DNA from: Pontiellaceae bacterium B1224
GTDB taxonomy: Bacteria > Verrucomicrobiota > Kiritimatiellia > Kiritimatiellales > Pontiellaceae
Assembly (NCBI GenBank): GCA_029432815.1
Contig: JAROBA010000006.1
Span: 62,001 to 126,000 of the forward strand
Direction of reading: 5' to 3'
Length of the DNA stretch: 64,000 bases
Shown here: piece by piece, positions 10,592 to 19,715 of the stretch
Position numbering within the stretch: the stretch's first letter is position 1
How the letters are laid out: every line of letters begins with the position of its first letter
Position numbers and translations under genes: made by a program
Notes under the pieces: generated by a model
The model's input: only the letters and a program-made list of their open reading frames with translations
What the model was told of the DNA's origin: nothing
Databases searched by the model: none

Positions 10592-13252
10592 CTAATCGGC
10601 TTCCTGCACCGTCACGCGGTAAAAACGGTATATGTTGGTGGCGGATTCAAAGCTGTTCACCTCAAACAGGCCGTTCGAACCCACGATACCTGAGACCATC
10701 GATTTCCAATCATTGGAAGCAAGCTCATCGCAGTATTCAATGGTGTAGATCCGGTTATCCAATCCCTGGAAAACCGGCAAGAAACCAGGCCCCATGCTGA
10801 GCTTCCAAACACTGGCAGCATTGGTTGGCACGGTCCCGCAGATATATTCTTTCCAGTTACTAAAGCCGTCGCCGTCCGGATCCAACTCCCCGTCATCAAT
10901 TTCCGGATCCAAACCATACTGAATTTCCCAGTCAGCCGGTATGCCATCGCCGTCGTCACCATTGCCTTCGGCCACCGTCAGGGTAAAGGCCGGGCCCTGC
11001 ATATGCTCAACCGCGTTTGTATCTGTCAGCACCGCCGCCAGCGTGTGCGTTCCCGCCGGCAGATTGGTCAGCAGTGCCGTATAATGAATCGGCTGCCCTT
11101 CCAGCTCCGGGTTCGTGACTTCCTGTGTACTGATTGAGTCGATCCAGACGCCGCCTCCGACGGTATAACCTCCCTCCGGATAATAATACTCCAGCCGAAT
11201 ATAGACTGCCTGGCCGGCATATGCAGACAGGTCTATCACGATATCGCCCCAGTCAACAGAACCCTGAACCGACCAGATTTCTGAAAAGGAGACGCGGTCC
11301 GTCGAAACCATAACGCGAAAGGATTCATCATAAACCGCCTTGTATTTCCCATGTATGAGCAAGCGGGTTGAAACCCCGGGAGTAATGGTTGACCACGATG
11401 TCAAATGATACCTTTGATTCGTATACCCGCCCGGTTCCTTATAGAAGCAGTTAGCAACTCCACTGTTTGTACTGACAATCCAATCCCTGTAACTGGAACT
11501 GGAAGTCGCCTCAAACACCGAAAAATCATCACAGTCATCCCAGAGTGTGGTCACTTCAGAAAACCGACGGGATTTCAGTGCAGTATCTTCCGCGAGCGTT
11601 TCCCAATCATACCAATCTCCGGAAGTAACGGCGATATCGTCGACGCGTATGCCCGCCCAGGAGCTGCTGTAAAACCCGCCGGACTCGGACAAAACAAAAC
11701 GGAGTTTCACCTGCTGTCCGGCATATGCGGCCAAAGAGATAGAAGAAGACTGCCAGCTATTATGATAAACATCGCTCGGTGTAGAAAAGAGAGCGGTATA
11801 GTTTTCTCCATGGTCTGTGGAAATCTCTACACTGAAAATCGAAACATATAATCGCGCCAAATACCAAAAAGAGAGCGAGCTGGAAGCATCCGGAACAAAG
11901 ACTTCGGGAAGCTCCAATACCGAACCGTTATTCGGTCCCGTAAACCAGCAATCTCCAGATCGCCCGGCTGAAACAACCTCCCACCCAGTATTCGGCACAG
12001 TAATCTCAGAAGCGTCCGACTGCCAATTCCCGCTCTGTTGCGTCAACTTCTTCAGCAGGAGCTCCGAAACCTCATTTTCGCGCCGTTTAGGGAGAATCCA
12101 GTTCAGCTCCGCCGAACCGCCTGCCGCGACGGAAATTGAGTTCGTTAATGGGAAAGCCATCAGCTTCGGCCTCAAAGAAGTAACCCCACCGTCCAGCGCC
12201 GCAGAACCGCCGCCGGTCGGAGCAGCATCTTTGGTATACCACCCATTATTTGAACCGCCCCATCCCAGATTAAAATGATATGTCGTGACTCCACCGTCAA
12301 CCAACAGCCCATCGGCAATAAAGGCGTGGCCGGGGAAGGTTACAATACAAGGGAAACCGGCGCGCAATTCGGCTTCCATCGGAGCAATTAAATCAGCCTG
12401 AGAATTGTGCGACTCAATCGGCTCAAAGAAGAAATAGTTGTTCAGACGCCCCCCCAGTCCGGAGGTCGACCCACTTGTTCCGGAAGCTTCATAGTTTACC
12501 TCCGCAGCAATCCCGAGTTCATACATCAGTTCCGCCACGGCATCCTGATTCGTCTGCGGATCGCCGGTTGAATGAGAAGCCTGCATAAGATCCCAATCAT
12601 ACCCATCGGTAAAATCCGCGCTGTGCGAACCGGTTACGCCTCCGGAACTGTCGGTATAAGACCTTGAACCGGTTCCATAACAGGGCCAGCGGTGATAATT
12701 CATCAACTGAGCATAGGTGGTCGGAACACAGCCAACGGGCGCACGTCCTTCATAACTTCCGCTCGTGCCCGCCGACGGACAAAGCAGGTTATATGGGCTG
12801 TTCTGGTTCCAGCTCGTTTCGAGGAAGGGGCCGTGCAGTTCATCCTCCGCAGTCGGCGCTGCCAGAGGCGATCCCATTGCGACGGGCGAACCCCAATTGG
12901 CCAGCGCGGCTACTTTCTGCTCACAATAATCGATCAGCATTGCGCGCAGGGCGTTCTGCGGATCATCGGTCAGGTCCACCTGCGATTCAGTGCTGAACGA
13001 AACCGCCAACGGCAGGCGGTTGTCGGAGTTCAGGATCAGAAAACCCTTTGGAGCGAGCTGCACAACGTAGACCGAATAACTTCCAGTGTCTGGAAAAACC
13101 GTTACCGATTCCACGGTCTGGCTCGCCTTCACCATTACCGGATTTTCATTCATCCAACTCAGCGCGCGTTCAAGCGCCACTTCCTGAGAGATGGTTGCTG
13201 CCGTGGCCTGCATCACCACCATGCCCAATACTGCCCATATCCACTTTTTCAT
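10592..13252 (-). CDS. Secreted C10-family (streptopain-like) cysteine peptidase
   Basis: An 886-residue secreted protein with a signal peptide (MKKWIWAVLGMVVMQATAA) and a strong AGGAAG-type ribosome site at the ATG at 13252. Residues ~20-120 resemble the inhibitory propeptide of streptopain and interpain. The catalytic cysteine is C175 in APVGCVPTTYAQ and the catalytic histidine H309 in FPGHAFIADG, with a downstream FNLGWGG motif. After the peptidase domain come two MAM/jelly-roll-like regions ending in VDDIAV and IDSIS-type strands, an Ig-like segment, and DGDGIPADWE...LDPDGDGFSNWKEY calcium-type repeats. The final module ends YTIE...FYRVTV and is shared with the beta-helix protein at 42.4-43.6 kb. 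It probably degrades extracellular protein. Confidence 0.88.
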   Translation of the reverse strand: MKKWIWAVLGMVVMQATAATISQEVALERALSWMNENPVMVKASQTVESVTVFPDTGSYSVYVVQLAPKGFLILNSDNRLPLAVSFSTESQVDLTDDPQNALRAMLIDYCEQKVAALANWGSPVAMGSPLAAPTAEDELHGPFLETSWNQNSPYNLLCPSAGTSGSYEGRAPVGCVPTTYAQLMNYHRWPCYGTGSRSYTDSSGGVTGSHSADFTDGYDWDLMQASHSTGDPQTNQDAVAELMYELGIAAEVNYEASGTSGSTSGLGGRLNNYFFFEPIESHNSQADLIAPMEAELRAGFPCIVTFPGHAFIADGLLVDGGVTTYHFNLGWGGSNNGWYTKDAAPTGGGSAALDGGVTSLRPKLMAFPLTNSISVAAGGSAELNWILPKRRENEVSELLLKKLTQQSGNWQSDASEITVPNTGWEVVSAGRSGDCWFTGPNNGSVLELPEVFVPDASSSLSFWYLARLYVSIFSVEISTDHGENYTALFSTPSDVYHNSWQSSSISLAAYAGQQVKLRFVLSESGGFYSSSWAGIRVDDIAVTSGDWYDWETLAEDTALKSRRFSEVTTLWDDCDDFSVFEATSSSSYRDWIVSTNSGVANCFYKEPGGYTNQRYHLTSWSTITPGVSTRLLIHGKYKAVYDESFRVMVSTDRVSFSEIWSVQGSVDWGDIVIDLSAYAGQAVYIRLEYYYPEGGYTVGGGVWIDSISTQEVTNPELEGQPIHYTALLTNLPAGTHTLAAVLTDTNAVEHMQGPAFTLTVAEGNGDDGDGIPADWEIQYGLDPEIDDGELDPDGDGFSNWKEYICGTVPTNAASVWKLSMGPGFLPVFQGLDNRIYTIEYCDELASNDWKSMVSGIVGSNGLFEVNSFESATNIYRFYRVTVQEAD
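10704..10718. repeat. Dispersed palindrome
   Basis: TTCCAATCATTGGAA, in the C10 peptidase as SNDWK. Confidence 0.95.
13081..13095. repeat. Dispersed palindrome
   Basis: TTCCAGTGTCTGGAA, in the C10 peptidase propeptide as FPDTG. Confidence 0.95.
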
Positions 13253-13392
13253 CGGCTTCCTTTATATGTATTTCCCAGCACGAATATTGCTGAGAACAAT
13301 AATACAAAGAAAGCGGCATGCCAAACTGCCGAATATTTTTTGAAAGAAAAATAAATCCCTCAACAGCATGAAGAATCAGTTGTATAGTTCTT

Positions 13393-14082
13393 TCACCCCA
13401 GTCCGACAGGTTCTGAGAGCCAGATCTCTTCGGGTGAAACCGTGGCCTGCCAGGCAAAAATTTCAACGCCGGATGCGGCAGCGATTTCCAATGATTGGGA
13501 ATATTCGGGATCGATTTCGTGCGCGGTGCGAAAATGCGATCCATCGGAACGCGGAATCACGAAAAGCATTGCGGCACGGTGGCCCGCCTTTACAACTTCA
13601 ATGAGCTCGTTCAGATGCTTGCGCCCACGTTCGGTGACGGCGTCGGGAAAAGCGTAGGTTCCATCATCTACCAGCAGCGTCACATTTTTGACTTCGACAT
13701 AGCAGAGCGCATCGCCCTTTTTAAGCAATAGATCAAACCGGCTATTGCCGAACTTCTGTTCGCGGACCACTTCTTCGTAGCCGGAAAGCTCCGGTATCCA
13801 ACCCTTGGAAACGGCTTCGAACGCCATTTCGTTGGCACGGCCGGTATTCACGCAGATCCAGCAAGTGCCGTTATGCACCAGCTCCCACGAATAGCGATAT
13901 TTCCGTTTCGGATTATTGCTGTCCGAAAGTGCAACACGCCAGCCCGGCTCCGCGCAGGTCGTCATTCTTCCAGTGTTTGGACAATGCGCCGTAATCACCG
14001 AACCGTCCTCCAGCTCCACATCCGCCAGAAACCGCTTATAGCGCTTAATCAACGTTCCAAAAATGACCGGAGGGAGGTTCAT
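13393..14082 (-). CDS. sfsA: Sugar fermentation stimulation protein A homologue
   Basis: A 229-residue protein with the SfsA signature: RYKRFLADVEL, the invariant HCPNTGRM, RKYRYSWELV, then FGNSRFDLLL, CYVEVKNVTL and FPDAVTERGRKHL. The last part is a PD-(D/E)XK-like nuclease core (D, then E-x-K), preceded by an OB-fold region. SfsA proteins are described as DNA binding; the exact role is unclear. Two degenerate palindrome copies (near 13486 and 13797) are in frame. The gene stands alone between the C10 peptidase and hslO on the minus strand. Confidence 0.93.
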   Translation of the reverse strand: MNLPPVIFGTLIKRYKRFLADVELEDGSVITAHCPNTGRMTTCAEPGWRVALSDSNNPKRKYRYSWELVHNGTCWICVNTGRANEMAFEAVSKGWIPELSGYEEVVREQKFGNSRFDLLLKKGDALCYVEVKNVTLLVDDGTYAFPDAVTERGRKHLNELIEVVKAGHRAAMLFVIPRSDGSHFRTAHEIDPEYSQSLEIAAASGVEIFAWQATVSPEEIWLSEPVGLG

Positions 14083-14173
14083 GAAGCGAACCGCAGATTA
14101 GTGAATAAGGAATTTCGAACTCCGAAGTAAACCCCCTTCATTATTCTGCCGTTCCTTGTTCGCTCTTCGATAT

Positions 14174-15064
14174 TCATCCCTTCGTATTCCAGGCGACGAT
14201 GCATTCGTCGATGCTCATTTCATAGCGGGTGTTGCAGAACTGGCAGCTGATGCCAACGGGTTCTTTGCGTTTCACAATTTCCATCCGTTCGGGAATCGGA
14301 ATACTTCGCAACACGGCGGACATCTTTTCCTTGCTGCAGGTGCACGCAAACTTAGGCGACGGGCAGGCTTCCACCTGAATGCCTTCATAGCCGGTCTCAT
14401 CGCCGATGAGTGCCTTTGCAATTTGCTCAAAATAATTTTCAGACGCGCTTTCGTGGCCAAGCAGCTCACGGAATCCGTTGTCGTCCATATGGCGGCGAAT
14501 GCGGTCGAACCGCTCCAGATCAGTACCCGGCAACGCCTGGATCATCCAGCCCTGGCACAATGCCACGGGCTTTTCGGGATCGGGATTAAAGCCGATCATC
14601 ACGTTCATGCCGGTTTCGACCTGATCTGAAATACAGTAGTGATACGCCAGATCGTTCACTGGATCGTGCAGCGAAATCGGCGTAGTGCCCGAATTGGCAA
14701 TGCTTCCGTTGTCCGAAACCACCACCTGCAGTTCGCCTATTTCGCCATAGAGGCTTTCGTGCGCATCGCCAAACTCGTTCAGCTGTGCCGGAGAAATAAA
14801 GGAACGAACGCTTCCATCCTGCCCGGCATCGACCACGATGGTTTTCAGGCCGCCCTGATATTTCCAGCAGGAATTCAGCCGCCGGCTCTCGGGCAGCAGC
14901 GCGGCGGCCAGCAATGTAGCGGTCGTGGCGCGACCCAGAATATGCGCGCCCGCCGGATCGCAATCGTGGCGCACCACCGTTTCATTCACCGCCGCTGTCG
15001 TAACAGCATACGTGAAAGCAATATCAAGCCCCTTAAAGTGGCCTTTATAAAGTAAATCGTTCAT
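14174..15064 (-). CDS. hslO: Hsp33-family redox-regulated chaperone
   Basis: A 296-residue protein from the chosen ATG at 15064, preceded by a GGAG site; an in-frame ATG at 15100 is also possible. The N-terminal domain has GRATTATLLAAALL and WKYQGGLKTIVVDAG..GSVRSF. The C-terminal zinc centre is complete: CxC (FACTCSKEKM) followed by CxxC (ISCQFCNTRYE). On oxidation, Hsp33 proteins lose zinc and unfold to become holdases that protect proteins from oxidative unfolding in the cytoplasm. It has its own transcription unit by appearance. Confidence 0.93.
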   Translation of the reverse strand: MNDLLYKGHFKGLDIAFTYAVTTAAVNETVVRHDCDPAGAHILGRATTATLLAAALLPESRRLNSCWKYQGGLKTIVVDAGQDGSVRSFISPAQLNEFGDAHESLYGEIGELQVVVSDNGSIANSGTTPISLHDPVNDLAYHYCISDQVETGMNVMIGFNPDPEKPVALCQGWMIQALPGTDLERFDRIRRHMDDNGFRELLGHESASENYFEQIAKALIGDETGYEGIQVEACPSPKFACTCSKEKMSAVLRSIPIPERMEIVKRKEPVGISCQFCNTRYEMSIDECIVAWNTKG

Positions 15065-15284
15065 GGCGCGGGATTCTCCAGAACCTCGCCAAGGATTCAA
15101 GTTTAATCCTAATCCGGCAGAACCGGAACCAACATTAAACTACGTTTTACAAAAAGCCGCAAAGATTGTGAGAAATGGAGGTCCTTCACTTTGCGACCTT
15201 GATATTAAAAATGCCTCACAAACATGATGGAACTTAAACAGACAGCAATTATATGGGAAAATCAGATTGCAAAACCTATAAGTA

Positions 15285-15337
15285 GTCATTAATGACGATA
15301 TATACCGTTTTATACTTACAATTCGTCATTTATTACG
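15285..15337 (+). promoter_or_regulatory. Two phased operator palindromes upstream of the hipB-like gene
   Basis: A perfect 12-bp palindrome GTCATTAATGAC lies at 15285-15296. A close copy, GTCATTTATTAC, lies at 15325-15336. Both are followed by GATAT, and they are exactly 40 bp apart, close to four helical turns. A -10-like TATACT at 15311-15316 sits between them. The arrangement fits autorepression by the XRE protein encoded directly downstream. Confidence 0.65.
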
Positions 15338-15369
15338 ATATTAAATCTGCATATGTAAAGGCGGTAGCG

Positions 15370-15717
15370 ATGAAGATCGAACGGGTAGTAAGTGATGAGG
15401 CGGTGCTGCAGGAGCTGGGCCGGCGGCTTACACAGCGCCGACTGGAACTGCAGTTGACGCAGGCGGATCTGGCGGAACAGGCCGGAGTGTCGAAGCGGAC
15501 GGTGGAGCGGATTGAGGCCGGAGCGACGTCCCAGTTGCTGACGATGATCCGAATTCTCCGAGTGCTCGAACTGCTGGATCGACTGGACCAGCTGATCCCT
15601 GAAACCGGGCCGCGACCGATGGACCTGATTAAACTGAAGGGCAAAGAACGCCAGCGGGCTCCCCGCAAAAAGAAGACTTCGGATGATCACTCCTGGAAGT
15701 GGGGTGACGAGTCATGA
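15370..15717 (+). CDS. XRE-family HTH antitoxin, HipB-like
   Basis: A 115-residue DNA-binding protein whose XRE helix-turn-helix is LTQADLAEQAGVSKRTVERIEAG. The ATG at 15370 is preferred over an upstream in-frame ATG at 15292, because the latter would translate through the operator region. The start follows AAAGG. The C-terminal tail is basic (KGKERQRAPRKKK). Its stop overlaps the hipA start by 4 bp (15714-15717), the typical arrangement of hipBA operons. It should bind and neutralise the HipA kinase and repress the operon. Confidence 0.87.
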   Translation: MKIERVVSDEAVLQELGRRLTQRRLELQLTQADLAEQAGVSKRTVERIEAGATSQLLTMIRILRVLELLDRLDQLIPETGPRPMDLIKLKGKERQRAPRKKKTSDDHSWKWGDES

Positions 15718-17021
15718 GCACGACGGCAAAGATCAATCTATGGGGAAGCAGCATCGGAGCGGTTGCGCTGGAGGATGGCGCATCCACAGCCTCTTTTGAA
15801 TATGACCCCGCTTTTGCGGGCAGCCGAGTTGAGCTGTCGCCGTTGATGATGCCGCTTTCCAACCGGTTGTATTCGTTCCCGAACCTGCGCATGGAAACCT
15901 TTCATGGTTTGCCGGGCCTTTTGGCGGATTCGCTACCGGACCGTTTCGGCAATGCGCTGATTGATACGTGGCTGGCCCGGCAGGGCCGGACGCCGGAATC
16001 GTTCAATGCGGTGGAGCGCCTTTGTTATACCGGTAACCGCGGCATGGGGGCGCTGGAGTTTGCTCCATCCAAGGGTCCGGCGGCACGGGGATCAGCACCC
16101 GTTGAGGTTCAGAAGCTGGTTGAGCTGGCGTCGGATGTGCTGACGCACCGCAACGATCTCAGCGCTTCGTGTCATGAGGAAAACAGGGAGACCGCGCTGA
16201 AGGATATTCTGCGGGTCGGCACCTCGGCCGGCGGGGCACGGGCCAAGGCGGTGATTGCCTGGAATCCGCAAACGAACGAAGTCCGGTCGGGCCGGGTTGC
16301 GGCGGGCCGGGGTTTTGAATACTGGTTGATGAAATTTGACGGAGTGAGCGGCAACAAGGACAAAGAAATGGAGGATCCAAAGGGATACGGAGCCATTGAG
16401 TATGCATATTACAGAATGGCAACGGACGCCGGGATTTCCATGAGCCCGTGCCGCCTGTTTGAGGAAAACGGGCGGCATCACTTTATGACCAAGCGGTTCG
16501 ATCGACTGGACGGCGGCGAAAAACTGCATATGCAATCGTTATGCGGAATGGCGCATTTTGACTTTAACGCCGCCGGAGCCTACGGCTATGAACAGGCCCT
16601 GCAGCTGATCCGTCAACTGGGGCTGCCCATGGCCGCGATCGAAGAGCAGTTCAGGCGAATGGTCTTCAACATCGTTGCCCGCAATCAGGATGATCATGTG
16701 AAAAACATTGCCTTTCTGATGGATAAATCTGGGGCGTGGTCTCTTTCGCCGGCGTTCGATATGACCTATAGCTATCAACCGAACGGCCAATGGACCTCCT
16801 CGCATCAAATGACCCTGAACGGCAAACAGGATGGTTTTACACTGGAGGATTTCAAGGCTTGCGCCAAAACCGCATCGATGAAGCGCGGGCGGGCTGAAAC
16901 CATTATTCATGAAGTCAGAACGATTGTTGCCCGGTGGCGGGACTATGCGGACGAGGCCCGCGTGCTGCCAGGGCACCGCGACAAAATCCAAGGAGCATTA
17001 AGATTAGCCCTCTTTGAGTGA
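15714..17021 (+). CDS. HipA-family serine/threonine kinase toxin
   Basis: A 435-residue HipA-like protein. An N-terminal 'couple' domain (LPGLLADSLPDRFGN) precedes the kinase core. The Gly/Ser-rich loop is RVGTSAGGARAKAV. The catalytic loop is RNQDDHVKN near residues 323-331 and the metal-binding motif is FDMTYSY near 347-353. These match the active residues of E. coli HipA, which phosphorylates glutamyl-tRNA synthetase; the target here is not known. It overlaps the HTH gene by 4 bp. The two genes are GC-rich compared with the AT-rich operator region, and both strands' neighbours are unrelated, consistent with a transferable cassette. Confidence 0.9.
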   Translation: MSTTAKINLWGSSIGAVALEDGASTASFEYDPAFAGSRVELSPLMMPLSNRLYSFPNLRMETFHGLPGLLADSLPDRFGNALIDTWLARQGRTPESFNAVERLCYTGNRGMGALEFAPSKGPAARGSAPVEVQKLVELASDVLTHRNDLSASCHEENRETALKDILRVGTSAGGARAKAVIAWNPQTNEVRSGRVAAGRGFEYWLMKFDGVSGNKDKEMEDPKGYGAIEYAYYRMATDAGISMSPCRLFEENGRHHFMTKRFDRLDGGEKLHMQSLCGMAHFDFNAAGAYGYEQALQLIRQLGLPMAAIEEQFRRMVFNIVARNQDDHVKNIAFLMDKSGAWSLSPAFDMTYSYQPNGQWTSSHQMTLNGKQDGFTLEDFKACAKTASMKRGRAETIIHEVRTIVARWRDYADEARVLPGHRDKIQGALRLALFE

Positions 17022-17061
17022 CACTTCGGAAACAATCGTTGCGCAATGTGCCGTGTATGCA

Positions 17062-17883
17062 TTACTTAATTTCAGAGAGCTGGTTGAGGTGCAGGTTCAA
17101 ATCCTGCCAGAGAGTGGAGCTGGCGAACTCGGCATATTCGCCGTTACTGTCGGCCATATCGAGCACGGTGACCCACTGCGAGCCTTCAATACGGAAGGCC
17201 TCGAGCCGGAATTCGCGCAGCGCGCTGCCGGAGGCGAGTTTCATGTGCCCGCAGCTGAAAATGGTCTGAATGACTTTCCGTTTAATGAAGCCGCCGGATT
17301 TAAGCCGAAGGTCGGCTTCGGTGATATAAGCAATTTCGCGCCCGTTTTCATCTTTCCAGACAACCTTTGAACGCTCGAGCTGCAGCAGCGTTTTTGCATT
17401 AATCACATACGGCGGGAATTTCGGTAGGGATTGATCGTTGCCCATCTGGGAGGGATTCAGTCCGAGCACCGCCCCCATTCGGCTGCCGATGCCGTTGAGG
17501 ACGAGCGGCTCCCAATTTCCTGTGGTTGGAATTCGGCGGAAGCGCATTTCCATGCCTTTGATGCGAAGTTCTTTAATGAAGGGCGTTTCTTTGGAGAGAA
17601 AAGAGAACCAGTTAAAGGACATTTTTACATCCGGCATTTCCACCCCCTGGAAAGCCAGGCCTTTAATCCGAAGCCCCATTAGAGGCGTCATTCCGCATTT
17701 TTCAATGGAAATCTGCTGCCGGGTTCCACTGGAAAGCTTATCGGCCACGAGCTGGCGGGAACCTTCCATCCGCGAAATGATATGAGCGCCGATGTAAAGG
17801 ATCACCACAAGAACCAGTGCTGTGATGATATTGCGTTTCCAGCGCTGCAAGCGGCTCTTTTTCGGTGCTGTTTTTTTTGCCAT
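17062..17883 (-). CDS. AsmA-like single-pass membrane protein
   Basis: A 273-residue protein with a basic N-terminus, one TM helix (residues ~20-38, ITALVLVVILYIGAHII) and a periplasmic part. The periplasmic part has VADKLSSGTRQQISIEKCGMTPLMGLRIKGLAF, similar to the start of AsmA/TamB-like proteins, which handle outer-membrane lipid or protein traffic. The assignment is by pattern only. The dispersed palindrome reads FQGVE near residue 80. The gene is 24 bp downstream of the unknown 600-residue gene and may belong to the SNF2 transcription unit. Its stop faces hipA convergently. Confidence 0.6.
   Translation of the reverse strand: MAKKTAPKKSRLQRWKRNIITALVLVVILYIGAHIISRMEGSRQLVADKLSSGTRQQISIEKCGMTPLMGLRIKGLAFQGVEMPDVKMSFNWFSFLSKETPFIKELRIKGMEMRFRRIPTTGNWEPLVLNGIGSRMGAVLGLNPSQMGNDQSLPKFPPYVINAKTLLQLERSKVVWKDENGREIAYITEADLRLKSGGFIKRKVIQTIFSCGHMKLASGSALREFRLEAFRIEGSQWVTVLDMADSNGEYAEFASSTLWQDLNLHLNQLSEIK
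17638..17652. repeat. Dispersed palindrome (C-rich centre)
   Basis: Perfect TTCCA/TGGAA arms around CCCCC, in the AsmA-like gene as FQGVE. Confidence 0.8.
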
Positions 17884-17907
17884 GGTTATCCTCGCGTACG
17901 TTAGTCC

Positions 17908-19710
17908 CTACTTCATGAGATAGCCCAATGCATTCAACCGCTTCGAAATGGCAACCACATCCGCTTTTTCAATGGCCACGCGCATACCTTCCACTTTTAA
18001 CGCTTTTTCGCTGAGAATTGGATCAGAAATAAAGAGACGTCGCAACTCGGGGTTGTCGGCCAGTTCATATACGGTATAGCGCGTTTTCGGGCGCAGCGCC
18101 CCGGCGGTTTCGATGGCGGAATCCAGAAAGTTGACCCAGAGATCGGGCAGGTTGTCCGATATCTGTGCTTTAAACTGTTCGACGCGTTTTGCGACATCTT
18201 TGGAAGTTGAACACCCCCGCAGGAGCGTTTGACGGGTCATGCGGTAGCACCCGTCGGATACCTTTTCCATAAATTCAAGCAACGACAGTTCGGTGATGGG
18301 ATCTATATTCCGGCAGATCGCGGTCAGCCGTTGCGGATTCAGCAGGATTTCGGGCCGAGCGTGTTGACTGACCTTCAGCTCCACCTCATCGGTTAAACCA
18401 AAGGCATAGGCCCCAAGCGGCGTTAGGCGAATTGCGGCACACCCGTCGTAGGGTGTTAGAAAAATTTCCGATTTTCGCGTCCATTTCGGATGTCTGGGCG
18501 GAGCGGAATAAGCGATTTCCGCCAACCCGAGGGCCGCCAGCATAAAAGACGTTCCTTTGAGAAGCGGTACGATGATCAGATCCCAGCCATTGGAACGGTC
18601 CACTTCGATTCTGCTATGGCGGTAGTAATCTTCCATATAGGGCTCAATATTCACGAAACACCGATGGCATGAAACCGGGTTGATATCCAGTTCGCGATAG
18701 TTGACGTAGCTCTCCAAGTTTTGCATGGAGATCCAGTGTTCGTCGGACAACCGGGAAAACAGTGCTTTCAAATATCCAACGGCCTCCTTGCCATGATACA
18801 CGCTACCTCCGCTTAAATGCGTGAGCACATATTCGAGGAACCATTCCGGATGACGAAACAAAGCGGAACAGAGCGGGCGCAGCAGCTTCTCCGGATCCGG
18901 CGGCTCCTCCAACATGGCCTCGCGCAAACTTTCTCCCGTGGAGGCAACAATATTGGCCAGCAACTCATGACGCAGCAGCGGCAGTTTAGTCGATGATTTT
19001 TCGCCGGGGAAAAACTCGCCGCCTTCCGTAAGTTTTTCCAATGCCCGGATACAGGGTTTTTTAATCGCCTCGGCCTTGGTGTATTCCAAATGCCCGCGAG
19101 AGATATAGTCGGATACAATGCGCAGATCCTCGGCCAGCGCATCATCGCATCGGTAGATTTTAAAGCCTTCCGGCGGCGAGGCCAGTGGCTCGAAGTCGTA
19201 GCCGTGCGGCCTGGGCATACACTCTTTAAAACGACTGCGTACCGCCGGTGGCAAACGCACAATCACCCGGCCATCTGATCGATAGGAATAAGAGGATTTC
19301 ACCTCCAGTGCCAGCCACCAATATCCGGGTTTCAGTGAAACATGAACAGTCTCGTGCTCATAATGATAACGAGGCTGTACCGTTTTTTTATTCGTAATTT
19401 CAAACCCGAGATCGGACTCCAGCGCTTCCACTTCCTGATCCCCTGCCCAAATCATATTGTTCAGAGCGGTGTACACCTCCTCCGGCATGGATTTTAAGAG
19501 GGTTTCCAAACTTTCGTCATTCGAAAGCACTTCGAGCAGGAGCTCAATCAGTATGGCTTTTTTCGGTTTCTTATCCGGTTGCGGTTCTTCCACCAACGGA
19601 TAGATCTGCTCACAGCAAATCTCCCAGAGTGTTGCGGCATTATAAAAATGTTCCAGCACTTCAGGGAGCGTTTTGAGGAATGCATTTCGATTGCTGTAGT
19701 GAAGTTCCAT
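17908..19710 (-). CDS. Protein of unknown function in an operon with the SNF2 helicase
   Basis: A 600-residue protein that I do not recognise. It begins MELHYSNRNAFLKTLPEVL, is largely alpha-helical and acidic, and has no signal peptide or membrane segment. Internal features include PDKKPKKAILIELLLEVL and VNYRELDINPVSCHRCF, and a C-terminal AIEKADVVAISKRLNALGYL motif. It follows the SNF2-family helicase gene with only 5 bp between them, so translation and function are probably linked. It could be a specificity or accessory subunit of the helicase. Confidence 0.75.
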   Translation of the reverse strand: MELHYSNRNAFLKTLPEVLEHFYNAATLWEICCEQIYPLVEEPQPDKKPKKAILIELLLEVLSNDESLETLLKSMPEEVYTALNNMIWAGDQEVEALESDLGFEITNKKTVQPRYHYEHETVHVSLKPGYWWLALEVKSSYSYRSDGRVIVRLPPAVRSRFKECMPRPHGYDFEPLASPPEGFKIYRCDDALAEDLRIVSDYISRGHLEYTKAEAIKKPCIRALEKLTEGGEFFPGEKSSTKLPLLRHELLANIVASTGESLREAMLEEPPDPEKLLRPLCSALFRHPEWFLEYVLTHLSGGSVYHGKEAVGYLKALFSRLSDEHWISMQNLESYVNYRELDINPVSCHRCFVNIEPYMEDYYRHSRIEVDRSNGWDLIIVPLLKGTSFMLAALGLAEIAYSAPPRHPKWTRKSEIFLTPYDGCAAIRLTPLGAYAFGLTDEVELKVSQHARPEILLNPQRLTAICRNIDPITELSLLEFMEKVSDGCYRMTRQTLLRGCSTSKDVAKRVEQFKAQISDNLPDLWVNFLDSAIETAGALRPKTRYTVYELADNPELRRLFISDPILSEKALKVEGMRVAIEKADVVAISKRLNALGYLMK

Positions 19711-19715
19711 TTCGA

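Noticed and set aside
12692-13354. 220-codon plus-strand frame opposite the C10 peptidase gene
   Set aside because: Antisense to conserved catalytic codons of the peptidase; no independent support.
13969-13983. Palindrome-like TTCCAGTGTTTGGAC in sfsA
   Set aside because: It encodes the universally conserved HCPNTGRM motif, so the resemblance is probably due to the protein, not to the dispersed repeat.
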